Origin: Symbiodinium natans
Lineage: Eukaryota > Sar > Dinophyceae > Suessiales > Symbiodiniaceae
Direction: 5' to 3'
Length of the DNA: 22,968 nucleotides
Assembly (NCBI GenBank): GCA_905221605.1
Contig: CAJNDS010001331.1
Coordinates: 1-22,968, forward strand
Part shown: positions 1 to 9,559 of the stretch, one piece after another
Numbering within the stretch: position 1 is the stretch's first letter
Layout of the letters: the number at the start of each line of letters is the position of its first letter
Made by a program: the position numbers and the translations under genes
The notes under the pieces: model-generated
The model's database searches: none
Seen by the model: only the letters and a program-made list of their open reading frames with translations
Told to the model about the DNA's origin: nothing

Positions 1-3000
1 ACAACAGATAAGAAGAGAGGACAGGGAATGACTAGGTAAAGAGAGGGGCTCTTCAATTGTGCGTTACTTTTCCTTCTTGGGGGATGTCCTTTTTTTCTCC
101 CTTGAAGATGCAGAAAACTATCAAAAGGAACACCCGTTCCATCGCCCATTTACTCTTCAATTCCCTTCCTTATCTCCTATGCTTTTTTCTTTAGTCATTG
201 CAACAGGAGAAGACAGGAAAAGGGCCTCCATTCCCCTCTTGTTCTTCCTTTCTTGTGTTTTTGTCATATAAAGGGGAACAGGAGAAAGAGAAGGAGAGAG
301 GAGCGATGAAAGGAACACAATTTTCAGGGGAAGAGCCAAGAAAAGAATGGAAGAGAGATGCATAAAGGAGAGGGAGAGACAAAACAAGTTGCAAAGAAGA
401 TGGCGCTCTTCTTAATCCATCCCATCTCCCTTATCTCTCCCTTCCCTTTTTCTTTTCGAAATAAGAAAAACTAAGCAGGAAGAATTATGAAAAGGAGAAG
501 GGTAAGGAAAAGAGCAGAAGAGATAGGCCGAAAAGAGTGATATGATGAAGTATGGCAAGGTCCACACGCAAGGAGTCACCCTCTGCTTACCCTCCCACTG
601 CCCTTATCATACAAGTTCCTTTCTTGTGGTTTATCAGCTAAACGGAAACAGAAGGAGAGAAAGGAAAGAGAAGTGAGAGAGGAGAGACAACAAGGAGATC
701 ATTTAAATTTCTGGAAGGGTATTGAAAAGAAGAGAAAAGACAAGAAACAAGGAGACGGATGGCACTGATCTTTATCTATCATCTCTCCCTTGCTTGTCTT
801 TCCCTTTTCCCTCTATAATGAAAAAAAAGGCGCCCTCTCTCGTCTTCAGGAACCCGTTCACTTTTTCCGTTTGGGAACAAGGAAAAGAACAGAGGCGATA
901 GGGCGAGAGGAAGAATTTGCTGAAGCATGGGGAGGGTCTACGGGCAAGGAGCCAACCCCGCTCACTTGCCCCATCCATTGTGAAAAGAACAGGGCCTCCA
1001 TTCCCCTCTTGTTCTTCCTTTCTTGTGTTTTTGTCATATAAAGAGGAACAGGAGAAGAGAAGGGAAAGAGAAGGAGCGAGGAGAGATAAAAAGAACACAA
1101 TTTTAACGGGAAGAGCCAAGAAAAGAATAGAAGAGAGATGAATAAAGGAGAGGGAGAGACAAAACAAGGCGCAAAGAAGATGGCACTCTTCTTTATCTAT
1201 CCTCTCTCCCTTATCTCTGCAGGAATAGAACAGACAGGAAGCAAGGAGACGGAGTGACAAAACTTGTCGCAAAGCTTTATATATCTCCCTTGTCTCTCCC
1301 TAATTAGAAAAAACCAATCTTGCTATTCACAGATAGGTGCCCTTCTTCCTCTTCAGGGAATCGTCTTTCCCTTATTTTGCTTTTTGAAGCGAATAAGAAA
1401 AACAACAGATAAGAAGAGAGGACAGGGAATGACTAGGTAAAGAGAGTAGCTCTTCAATTTTCCTCCCTATCTCTTATGTTACTTTTCCTCCTTGGGGGAT
1501 GTCCTTTTTTCTCCCTTGAAGATGCAGAAAACTATCAAAAAGAACACCCGTTCCATCGCCCATTTACTCTTCAATTCCCTTCCTTATCTCCTATGCTCTT
1601 TTCCTTATTCATTGCAACAGGAGAAGACAGGAAAAGGGCCTCCATTCCCCTCTTGTTCTTCCTTTCTTGTGTTTTTTGTCATATAAAGGGGAACAGGAGA
1701 AGAGAAGGGAAAGAGAAGGAGAGATGAGCGATGAAAAGAACACAATTTTAATGGGAAGAGCCAAGAAAAGAATGGAAGAGAGATGAATGAAGGAGAGGGA
1801 GAGACAAAACAAGGAGCAAAGAAGATGGCGCTCTTCTTTATCTATCCTCTTTCCCTTATCTCTCCCTTCCCTTTTTCTTTTCGAAATAAGACAAACTAAG
1901 CAGGAAGAATTATGAAAAGGAAAAGGCTTTCTTGTGGTTTACAGCTAAACGGAAGCAGAAGGAGAGAAGGGAAAGAGAAGTGAGAGAGGAGAGACAACAA
2001 GGAGGTCATTTTAATTTTCTGGAAGGGTATTGAAAAGAAGAGAAAAGACAAGAAACAAGGAGACGGATGGCACTCTTCTTTATCTATCATCTCTCCCTTG
2101 CTTGTCTTGCCCTTTTGCCTCTATAATGAAAAAAAGGCGCCCTCTCTCGTCTTCAGGAACCCGTTCACTTTTTCCGTTTGGGAACAAGGAAAAGAACAGA
2201 GGCGATAGGGCGAGAGGAAGAATTTGCTGAAGCATGGGGAGGGTCTACGGGCAAGGAGCCAACCCCGCTCACTTGCCCCATCCATTGTGAAAAGAACAGG
2301 GCCTCCATTCCCCTTTTGTTCTTCCTTTCTTGCGTTTTTGTCATTTAAGGGGGAACAGGAGAAGAGAAGGGAAAGAGAAGGAGCGAGGAGAGATAAAAAG
2401 AACACAATTTTAATGGGAAGAGCCAAGAAAAGAATAGAAGAGAGATGAATAAAGGAGAGGGAGAGACAAAACAAGGCGCAAAGAAGATGGCACTCTTCTT
2501 TATCTATCCTCTCTCCCTTATCTCTGCAAGGAATAGAACAGACAGGAAGCAAGGAGACGGAGTGACAAAACTTGTCGCAAAGCTTTATATATCTCCCTTG
2601 TCTCTCCCTCATTAGAAAAAACCAATCTTGCTATTCACAGATAGATAGGTGCCCTTCTTCCTCTTCAGGAAATCGCCTTTCCCTTATTTTGCTTTCTGAA
2701 GCGAATAAGAAAAAGAGCAGATAAGAAGAGAGGACAGGGAATGACTAGGTAAAGAGAGGAGCTCTTCAATTTTCCTCCCTATCTCTTATGTTACTTTTCC
2801 TCCTTGGGGGATGTCCTTTTTTCTCCCTTGAAGATGCAGAAAACTCTCAAAAGAAACGCCCGTTCCATCGCCCATTTACTCTTCAATTCCCTTCCTTATC
2901 TCCTATGCTCTTTTCCTTATTCATTGCAACAGGAGAAGACAGGAAAAGGGCTTCCATTCCCCTCCTGTTCTTCCTTTCTTGTGTTTTTTGTCATATAAAG

Positions 3001-3517
3001 GGGAACAGGAGAAGAGAAGGGAAAGAGAAGGAGAGATGAGCGATAAAAAGAACACAATTTTAATGGGAAGAGCCAAGAAAAGAATGGAAGAGAGATGAAT
3101 AAAGGAGAGGGAGAGACAAAACAAGGAGCAAAGAAGATGGCGCTCTTCTTTATCTATCCTCTTTCCCTTATCTCTACAAGGAATAGAACAGACAGGAAGC
3201 AAGGAGACGGAGTGACAAAACTTGTCGCAAAGCTTTATATATCTCCCTTGTCTCTCCCTAATTTTAAAAAGCCAATCTTGCTATTCACAGATAGGTGCCC
3301 TTCTTCCTCTTCAGGAAATCGCCTTTCCCTTACTTTGCGTTTTGAAGCGACTAAGAAAAACAACAGATAAGAAGAGAGGACAGGGAATGACTAAATAAAG
3401 AGAGGAGCTCTTCAATGTCCCTCCCTTTTTCTTATGTTACTTTTCCTTCTTGGGGGGTCCTTTTTCCTCCCTTGAAGATGCAGAAAACGATCAAAAAGGA
3501 CACCCGTTCCATCGCCC
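1..3517. repeat. Purine/pyrimidine-biased higher-order satellite
   Basis: Tandem satellite of about 650 bp. The anchor ACACAATTTTAATGGGAAGA recurs (with small changes) at 315, 1095, 1740, 2402 and 3052, giving spacings of 780, 645, 662 and 650. Two unit types alternate. Type A (315-1094, 1740-2401) has a tail containing TTTTCGAAATAAG. Type B (1095-1739, 2402-3051) has a tail containing GGAATAGAACAGACAGGAAG. The last unit (from 3052) starts like A and ends like B, so it is a recombinant. The first A unit holds about 118 bp more than the second (roughly 500-618). Each unit is a long AG-rich block followed by a CT-rich block. Open frames inside are low-complexity shadows of this bias and break between copies, so I see no gene here. 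Confidence 0.9.
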
Positions 3518-3590
3518 ATATATAGGGAGACAGAGAAATCATGAGCATCAGCTGGGTTTGCTGCACCACTCAAAACTTCTCAAGTGACCT

Positions 3591-3670
3591 AGGCGCACTC
3601 TGCGCCTATCAGAGTACATTACAAGTACATAGGCGCACTCTGCGCCTATCAGAGTACATTACAAGTACAA
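3591..3670. repeat. 40-bp tandem duplication with a small hairpin
   Basis: Two 40-bp units start at 3591 and 3631. Each opens with AGGCGCACTCTGCGCCT, a perfect 7-bp inverted repeat around CTC. The matching place in the second segmental copy (5091) has a single unit with one change (AGGCACA) that breaks the stem, so the duplication differs between the two segmental copies. Confidence 0.9.
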
Positions 3671-3896
3671 GTGCAAGTACAAGCCTTCGTTTTTGATGTA
3701 GAGGGCACGAAAGGTGGAGGAGGGCTGGGGGGGGTGGGGTAAAAGAATTATATAAAACCACTTATAAGGTTTATACAGTTTATGAAGTGGGCTCTTTTTT
3801 CTCCTTTGGCTAATTTTGGGCAACATTTGCCCTTTGGGCCCAATTTGGCCTCAAAAAAACGGCCCCAAAGGGCCCAACAATGGGAAACGTGCGGCT

Positions 3897-4522
3897 GGAT
3901 TTGGCCAAATTTTGCCGGACAGTCTGCGGGCAAAATTTGGCCAAATCGAGCTGCTCGTCGTACGCGATGAGAAATGCGCGGCTCGATTTGGCCAAATTTT
4001 GCCGGGCAGCCTCCGGGCAAAATTTGGCCAAATCGGGCTGCTCTTCGTAGGCGATGAGAAAGGTGCGGCTCGATTTGGCCAAATTTTGCCGGGCAACTTT
4101 CGGGCAAAATTTGGCCAAATCAGGCTCTTCGTACGCGATGAGAAAGGCGCGGCTCGATTTGGCCAAATTTTGCCGGGCAGCTTTCGGGCAAAATTTGGCC
4201 AAATCGGGCTGCGCTTCGTAGGCGATGAGAAATGCGCGGCTCGATTTGGCCAAATTTTGCCGAGCAGCTTTCGGGCAAAATTTGGCCAAATCGGGCTGCT
4301 CTTCGTAGGCGATGAGAAATGCGCGGCTCGATTTGGCCAAATTTTGCCGAGCAGCTTTCGGGCAAAATTTGGCCAAATCGGGCTGCTCTTCGTAGGCGAT
4401 GAGAAAGGCGCGGCTCGATTTGGCCAAATTTTGCCGGGCAGCCTTCGGGCAAAATTTGGCCAAATCGGGCAGCTCTTCGTATGCGATGAGAAATGCGCGG
4501 CTCGATTTGGCCAAGTTTTGCC
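3897..4522. repeat. Array of 87-bp hairpin units (seven full, one half)
   Basis: Unit marker GATGAGAAA occurs at 3966, 4053, 4137, 4224, 4311, 4398 and 4485, giving a period of 87 with one unit of 84. Each unit carries CGATTTGGCCAAATTTTGCC, a 12-nt loop, and its exact reverse complement (20-bp arms). Each arm itself contains the 12-bp palindrome ATTTGGCCAAAT. The last unit has only a left half, with AAGTTTT in place of AAATTTT. Because period and indel are multiples of three and the unit lacks stops, long frames stay open on both strands (for example 3816-4610 plus, 3810-4514 minus, 3851-4543 minus). That is expected from the repeat and is not by itself evidence of coding. Confidence 0.93.
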
Positions 4523-4634
4523 CGGAGCTTCCCCGCCTTCCAAGAATTTACTAATGATTAATTTAAGTACGACGGGGAGGTTTCGGATTGAGATTATTTT
4601 AATTATTTAATTCTTAGGGGGCGGGGAGGGTGGT

Positions 4635-4740
4635 TCCCCCCTCTTTTCGGATTTAAACTATTTAAACTATATAAGTTATTTACATTATTTGAACTATTTA
4701 AATTGTTTAAATTATGTAATTTTTTTAATCAAAGCTTTTT
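4635..4740. other. AT-rich spacer with TTTAAA motifs
   Basis: About 100 bp of nearly pure A+T made of ATTTAAACTATTTAAAC-like words, between the two segmental copies. The words resemble the TTTAAACGA satellite at 6590-9300 but lack its CpG-containing boxes. I see no gene. Confidence 0.7.
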
Positions 4741-5834
4741 ATAACTCCCTTGTCTCTCCCTAATTAGAAAAAGCCAATCTTGCTATTCACAGATAGGTGC
4801 CCTTCTTCCTCTTCAGGAAATCGCCTTTCCCTTAGTTTGCGTTTTGAAGCGACTAAGAAAAACAACAGATACGAAGAGAGTACAGGGAATGACTAAGTAA
4901 AGAGAGGAGCTCTTCAATGTCCCTCCCTTTTTCTTATGTTACTTTTCCTTCTTGGGGGGTCCTTTTTCTCCATTCAAGATGCAGAAAACGATCAAAAAGG
5001 ACACCCGTTCCATCGCCCATATATAGGGAGACAGAGAAATCATGAGCATCAGCTGGGTTTGCTGCACCACTCAAAACTTCTCAAGTGACCTAGGCACACT
5101 CTGCGCCTATCAGAGTGCATTACAAGTACAAGTGCAAGTACAAGCCTTCGTTTTTGAGGTAGAGGGCACGAAAGGTGGAGGAGGGCTGGGGGGGTGGGGT
5201 AAAAGAATTATATCACACTACTTATAAGGTTTATACAGTTTATGAAGTGGGCTCTTTTTTTCTCCTTTGGCTAATTTTGGGCAACATTTGCCCTTTGGGC
5301 CCAATTCGGCCCCAAAAAAACGGCCTCAAAGGGCCCAACAATGGGAAACGTGCGGCTGGATTTGGCCAAATTTTGCCGAGCAGCTTTCGGGCAAAATTTG
5401 GCCAAATCGGGCTGCTCGTCGTACGCGATGAGAAATGCGCGGCTCGATTTGGCCAAATTTTGCCGGGCAGCCTCCGGGCAAAATTTGGCCAAATCGGGCT
5501 GCTCTTCGTAGGCGATGAGAAAGGTGCGGCTCTATTTGGCCAAATTTTGCCGGTCAACTTTCGGACAAAATTTGGCCAAATCAGGCTCTTCGTACGCGAT
5601 GAGAAAGGCGCGGCTCGATTTGGCCAAATTTTGCCGGGCAGCCTTCGGGCAAAATTTGGCCAAATCGGGCAGCTCTTCGTATGCGATGAGAAAGGCGCGG
5701 CTCGATTTGGCCAAGTTTTGCCCGGAGCTTCCCCCCCTCTCAAGAATTTAATAATGATTAATTTAAGTACGACGGGGAGGTTTCGGATTGAAATTATTTA
5801 AATTATTTAATTCTTAGGGGGCGGGGAGGGTGGT
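4741..5834 (+). repeat. Segmental duplication, copy 2
   Basis: Direct copy of 3240-4634 with small substitutions. It is shorter because it lacks the 40-bp duplication and three 87-bp units. It starts in the type B satellite tail (CTCCCTTGTCTCTCCCTAAT) and ends after GGGGCGGGGAGGGTGG, where it joins unrelated sequence TTTTTGTACTAAGG. Confidence 0.9.
5358..5724. repeat. Array of 87-bp hairpin units (four full, one half)
   Basis: Unit markers lie at 5427, 5514, 5598 and 5685 (87, 84, 87). Diagnostic variants (CGTCGTACGC, AAAGGTGC, the 84-bp CAGGCTCTTCG unit, AGCTCTTCGTATGC) match units 1, 2, 3 and 7 of the first array. The missing units correspond to 4, 5 and 6, which are near-identical to each other. 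The same hairpin arms are present. Confidence 0.9.
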
Positions 5835-6140
5835 TTTTGTACTAAGGTCTTTAAGCCGTAAGCACTTTTAACGGGAAAGGGCGAGGAGGATAGCTTGTGA
5901 TAACTATGACAATTTATCATAATTATGATACCTTATCATAAGTATGATAACTTATGATAACTTATCATAATTATAATAACTTATCATAATTATGAAAAGT
6001 TGCTTATCATATTTATCATACTCTGAGATAAAGAACTTGAAGTTATCATAATTATGATAATTTAGATCGGGAATCTAAAGTTATCATAATTATGATAACT
6101 TATGATGGGGAAGTTGAAGTCATCATAATTATGATAACTT
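5835..6140. repeat. Cluster of 18-bp AT palindromes
   Basis: Contains perfect palindromes TTATCATAATTATGATAA at 6043-6060 and 6081-6098, near-perfect copies around 5914-5930 and 6120-6137, and several half or degenerate sites between 5940 and 6025. The last copy sits inside a longer near-palindrome with GAAGT and ACTTC flanks (about 6116-6141). The first 50 bp (5835-5890) are unique with no recognised feature. Function unknown. Dimeric protein sites or cruciform-forming DNA are possibilities. Confidence 0.85.
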
Positions 6141-6144
6141 CAGG

Positions 6145-6340
6145 TTGGTAGTTTGGAGTGGAGGGGCAGGAGGGGTTAGGTGCGAGTGGTGTGGGTGTAG
6201 TAAATTGTTGCAAGGGGGCTTGTTGGGGGTGGTGGGGTCGGGGAGCAGGTTGCAGGTGCGACGCGGTGCGTGGGGTGGCGCTCTGCGAAGTGAGGTGGAA
6301 AATTGGGGAGGGGTAGGGGAGGGGAGAGGAGGGGTTAAAG
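6145..6340. other. G-rich strand block with quadruplex-like runs
   Basis: The plus strand is strongly G-rich with little C, including GGGGAGGGGTAGGGGAGGGG-like runs near 6303-6335 that could form a G-quadruplex. The bias reverses sharply at about 6340. A 162-codon frame (6145-6633) crosses both blocks but is explained by composition. Confidence 0.7.
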
Positions 6341-6590
6341 CACAAGCCCTCCAGCCTCTCCCCTCCAGCCCCTCCAACCCCTCCAGCCCCTGCAGAGCCC
6401 TCCAGCCAGCCCCTCCAGCCCGCCCCTCCAGCCAGCCCCTCCAGGCGCCCCTTCAGCCTCCAGGCCCCTCCAGCCAGCCAGCCCCTCCAGCCCCCTCCAG
6501 CCCCCTCCAGCCCCTCCAGCTCCAGCCCATCCCTTCAGCCTCCAGGTTCCTCCAGTTCCTCCAGCCCCTCCAGCCTCTCCAGCCCTACCT
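6341..6590 (+). repeat. CCCCTCCAG minisatellite
   Basis: Imperfect tandem array of 9-12 bp words such as CCCCTCCAGCC and CCTCCAGTTCCTCCAG. It would read as Pro/Gln/Leu/Ser-rich peptide in one frame. The C-rich strand is opposite in bias to the preceding block, and the two are partly complementary (GGGGAGAGGAGGGG against CCTCTCCCCTCC). Confidence 0.85.
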
Positions 6591-9300
6591 AAATAATTTA
6601 GTTTATGGCTTGGCTGAGTTTCCCCACAATTAAATTAATTTAAACGATTTAAACGATTTAAACGATTTAATTGGGTCCAATTAATTCGTTTAAATCCGAC
6701 GCCTCAAATAAATAATTTAGTTAGACCGTAGGATTTAAACGATTTAATTGGGTCCAATTAAATCGTTTAAATCCGACGCCTCAATTAAATAATTTAATTA
6801 GACCGTAGGATTTAAACGATTTAATTGGACCCAATTAAATCGTTTAAATCGTTTAAATCGTATAAATTAATTTAATTGTGGTGGGAGGTGAGTACAGACA
6901 AGCACAGAGCCAATCAAATTATTTAAATCCGACGCCTCAATTAAATAATTTAATTAGACCGTAGGATTTAAATGATTTAATTGGTTTATGGCTTGGCTGA
7001 GTCCCCCCACAATTAAATTAATTTAAACGATTTAAACGATTTAAACGATTTAAACGATTTAAACGATTTAAACGATTTAATTGGGTCCAATTAAATCGTT
7101 TAAATCCGACGCCTCAATTAAATAATTTAATTCGACCGTAGGAATTAAACGATTTAATTGGGTCCAATTAAATCGTTTAAATCCGACGCCTCAATTAAAT
7201 AATTTAATTGGACCGTAGGATTTACACGATTTAATTGGGCCCAATTAAATCGTTTAAATCGTTTAAATCGTTTAAATTATTTTAATTGTGGTGGGAGGTG
7301 AGTACAGACAGGCACAGAGCCAATTAAATTATTTAAATCCGACGCCTCAATTAAATAATTTAATTAGACCGTAGGATTTAAATGATTTAATTGGTTTATG
7401 GCTTGGCTGAGTCCCCCCACAATTAAATTGATTTAAACGATTTAAACGATTTAAACGATTCCAATTAAATCGTTTAAATCCGACGCCTCAATTAAATAAT
7501 TTAATTCGACCGTAGGATTTAAACGATTTAATTGGGTCCAATTAAATCGTTTAAATCCGACGCCTCAATTAAATAATTTAATTGGACCGTAGGATTTAAA
7601 CGATTTAGTTGGGCCCAATTAAATCGTTTAAATCGTTTAAATCGTTTAAATCGTTTAAATCGTTTAAATCGTTTAAATCGTTTAAATTAATTTAATTGTG
7701 GTGGGAGGTGAGTACAGACAGGCACAGAGCCAATTAAATTATTTAAATCCGACGCCTCAATTAAATAATTTAATTAGACTGTAGGATTTAAATGATTTAA
7801 TTGGTTTATGGCTTGGCTGAGTCCCCCCACAATTAAATTAATTTAAACGATTTAAACGATTTAAACGATTTAAACGATTTAAACGATTTAATTGGGTCCA
7901 ATTAAATCGTTTAAATCCGACGCCTCAATTAAATAATTTAATTCGACCGTAGGGTTTAAACGATTTAATTGGGTCCAATTAAATCGTTTAAATCCGACGC
8001 CTCAATTAAATAATTTAATTGGACCGTAGGATTTAAACGATTTAGTTGGGCCCAATTAAATCGTTTAAATCGTTTAAATCGTTTAAATCGTTTAAATTAA
8101 TTTAATTGTGGTGGGAGGTGAATACAGACAGGCACAGAGCCAATTAAATTATTTAAATCCGACGCCTCAATTAAATAATTTAATTAGACCGTAGGATTGA
8201 AATGATTTAATTGGTTTATGGCTTGGCTGAGTCCCCCCACAATTAAATTAATTTAAACGATTTAAACGGTTTAAACGATTTAAACGATTTAATTGGGTCC
8301 AATTAAATCGTTTAAATCCGACGCCTCAATTAAATAATTTAATTCGACCGTAGGATTTAAACGATTTAGTTGGGTCCAATTAAATCGTTTAAATCCGACG
8401 CCTCAATTAAATAATTTCATTGGACCGTAGGATTTAAACGATTTAATTGGGCCCAATTAAACCGTTTAAATCGTTTAAATCGTTTAAATCGTTTAAATTC
8501 ATTTAATTGTGGTGGGAGGTGAGTACAGACAGGCACAGAGCCAATTAAATTATTTAAATCCGACGCCTCAATTAAATAATTTTATTAGACCGTAGGATTT
8601 AAATGATTTAATTTGGCTGAGTCCCCCCACAATTAAATTAATTTAAACGATTTAAACGATTTAAACGATTTAAACGATTTAATTGGGTCCAATTAAATCG
8701 TTTAAATCCGACGCCTCAATTAAATAATTTAATTCGACCGTAGGATTTAAACGATTTAATTGGGTCCAATTAAATCGTTTAAATCCGACGCCTCAAATAA
8801 ATAATTTAATTCGACCGTAGGATTTAAACAATTTAATTGGGCCCAATTAAATCGTTTAAATCGTTTAAATCGTTTAAATTAATTTAATTGTGGGGGGACT
8901 CAGCCAAGCCATAAACCAATTAAATCATTTAAATCCTACGGTCTAATTAAATTATTTAATTAAGGCGTCGGATTTAAATAATTTAATTGGCTCTGTGCCT
9001 GTCTGTATTCACCTCCCACCACAATTAAATTAATTTAAACGATTTAAACGATTTAAACGATTTAAACGATTTAATTGGGCCCAATTAAATCGTTTAAATC
9101 CTACGGTCGAATTAAATTATTTAATTGGACCGTAGGATTTAAACGATTTAATTGGACCCAATTAAATCGTTTAAATCGTTTAAATCGTTTAAATTAATTT
9201 AATTGTGGTGGGAGGTGAGTATAGACAAGCACAGAGCCAATTAAATTATTTAAATCCGACGCCTTACTTATTCAAAAAAATAGGGCGTAGGATTTAAATA
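6590..9300. repeat. 410-bp satellite of nested palindromes (TTTAAACGA family)
   Basis: Units begin at GTTTATGGCTTGGCTGAG (6601, 6984, 7394, 7804, 8214; a shortened copy near 8612), with spacings 383, 410, 410, 410. Box A (TTGGCTGAGTCCCCCCAC) and box B (GTGGTGGGAGGTGAGTACAG) flank an AT-rich core. The core opens with (TTTAAACGA)n and closes with (TCGTTTAAA)n, giving long inverted arms. Inside are 38-bp palindromes centred on TTGGGCCCAA or TTGGGTCCAA, and AATTAAATAATTTAATT centres between the words CCGACGCCTC and GACCGTAGG. The stretch between B and A is itself an inverted repeat. No coding potential is seen. Confidence 0.93.
8890..9022 (-). repeat. Inverted B-to-A module of the 410-bp satellite
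   Basis: This 133-bp stretch is the near-exact reverse complement of the B-to-A module that elsewhere reads forward (for example 8108-8240, also 133 bp). Both carry the GTGAATACAG variant where the other complete copies have GTGAGTACAG or a close form. Beyond it, forward modules resume (box B again near 9208). At 9100-9136 the words CCTACGGTC and GACCGTAGG face each other, replacing the usual CCGACGCCTC on one side, as expected for a conversion or inversion product. Confidence 0.85.
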
Positions 9301-9445
9301 ATTTAATTAAGCTCTCTCTATTTAAATAGTTTAATTTATTTAAATAAATTAAATTATTTTCTGCTTATTAAAAAAAGGAATGAGCTAAATAGACCCTAAA
9401 GGCTGCTCTTTCATATATATATATATATAACAAAATCTCTTTCTT
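9301..9445. other. AT-rich border between satellite and gene
   Basis: Satellite-like TTTAAATAATTTAATT words fade out by about 9360. A TTATTAAAAAAAGG stretch and an (AT)9 microsatellite (9413-9430) follow. The stretch lies just downstream of the minus-strand gene end, so it may contain its 3' untranslated region. No polyadenylation signal was identified. Confidence 0.5.
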
Positions 9446-9488
9446 TTAAAGATGCGGTGGACTTTCGCTCTGCTGGGGGTCTTGGGCT

Positions 9489-9557
9489 TTAGGGGTCAAC
9501 ACCGGCCGCTGCCTCAGAATCCTCCGCCCGGCCGCAGGATTGCGCGAAGAGGGCGGC
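9489..9557 (-). CDS. Likely terminal exon I of the ALHRIAR gene
   Basis: Acceptor CCGCAG precedes GCCGCCCTC on the minus strand (AG|G form). In phase 0 it reads AALFAQSCGRAEDSEAAAGV, DP, stop (TAA at 9489-9491). The previous exon also ends in phase 0 at a GTGAGG donor, so the two connect. In another frame the same exon stays open to a TAA at 9446-9448, with a basic, proline-rich reading. I prefer phase 0 because exons C to H all fit it. No known domain recognised. Confidence 0.45.
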   Translation of the reverse strand, partial: AALFAQSCGRAEDSEAAAGVDP

Positions 9558-9559
9558 CT

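Larger units (their letters stand above)
3240..4634 (+). repeat. Segmental duplication, copy 1
   Basis: This segment is repeated in direct orientation at 4741-5834. It contains a type B satellite tail (to about 3517), a unique linker beginning ATATAGGGAGACAGAG, a 40-bp tandem duplication (3591-3670), a G-rich stretch near 3715-3740 and an 87-bp hairpin array. The copies diverge after GGGGCGGGGAGGGTGG. Copy 1 continues into an AT-rich spacer, copy 2 into a palindrome cluster. Confidence 0.9.

Noticed and set aside
772-1272. 166-codon minus-strand open frame, with a relative at 2121-2612
   Set aside because: Low-complexity Ser/Leu/Phe-rich translation of the purine-biased satellite. Frame and length break between copies and no domain is recognisable.
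3816-4610. 264-codon plus-strand frame and 230-234-codon minus-strand frames in the hairpin array
   Set aside because: All follow from a stop-free 87-bp unit. The plus frame would need a TTG start, and several frames are equally open.
6145-6633. 162-codon Gly/Pro-rich frame
   Set aside because: Crosses a G-rich and a C-rich repeat block. The residues simply mirror composition.
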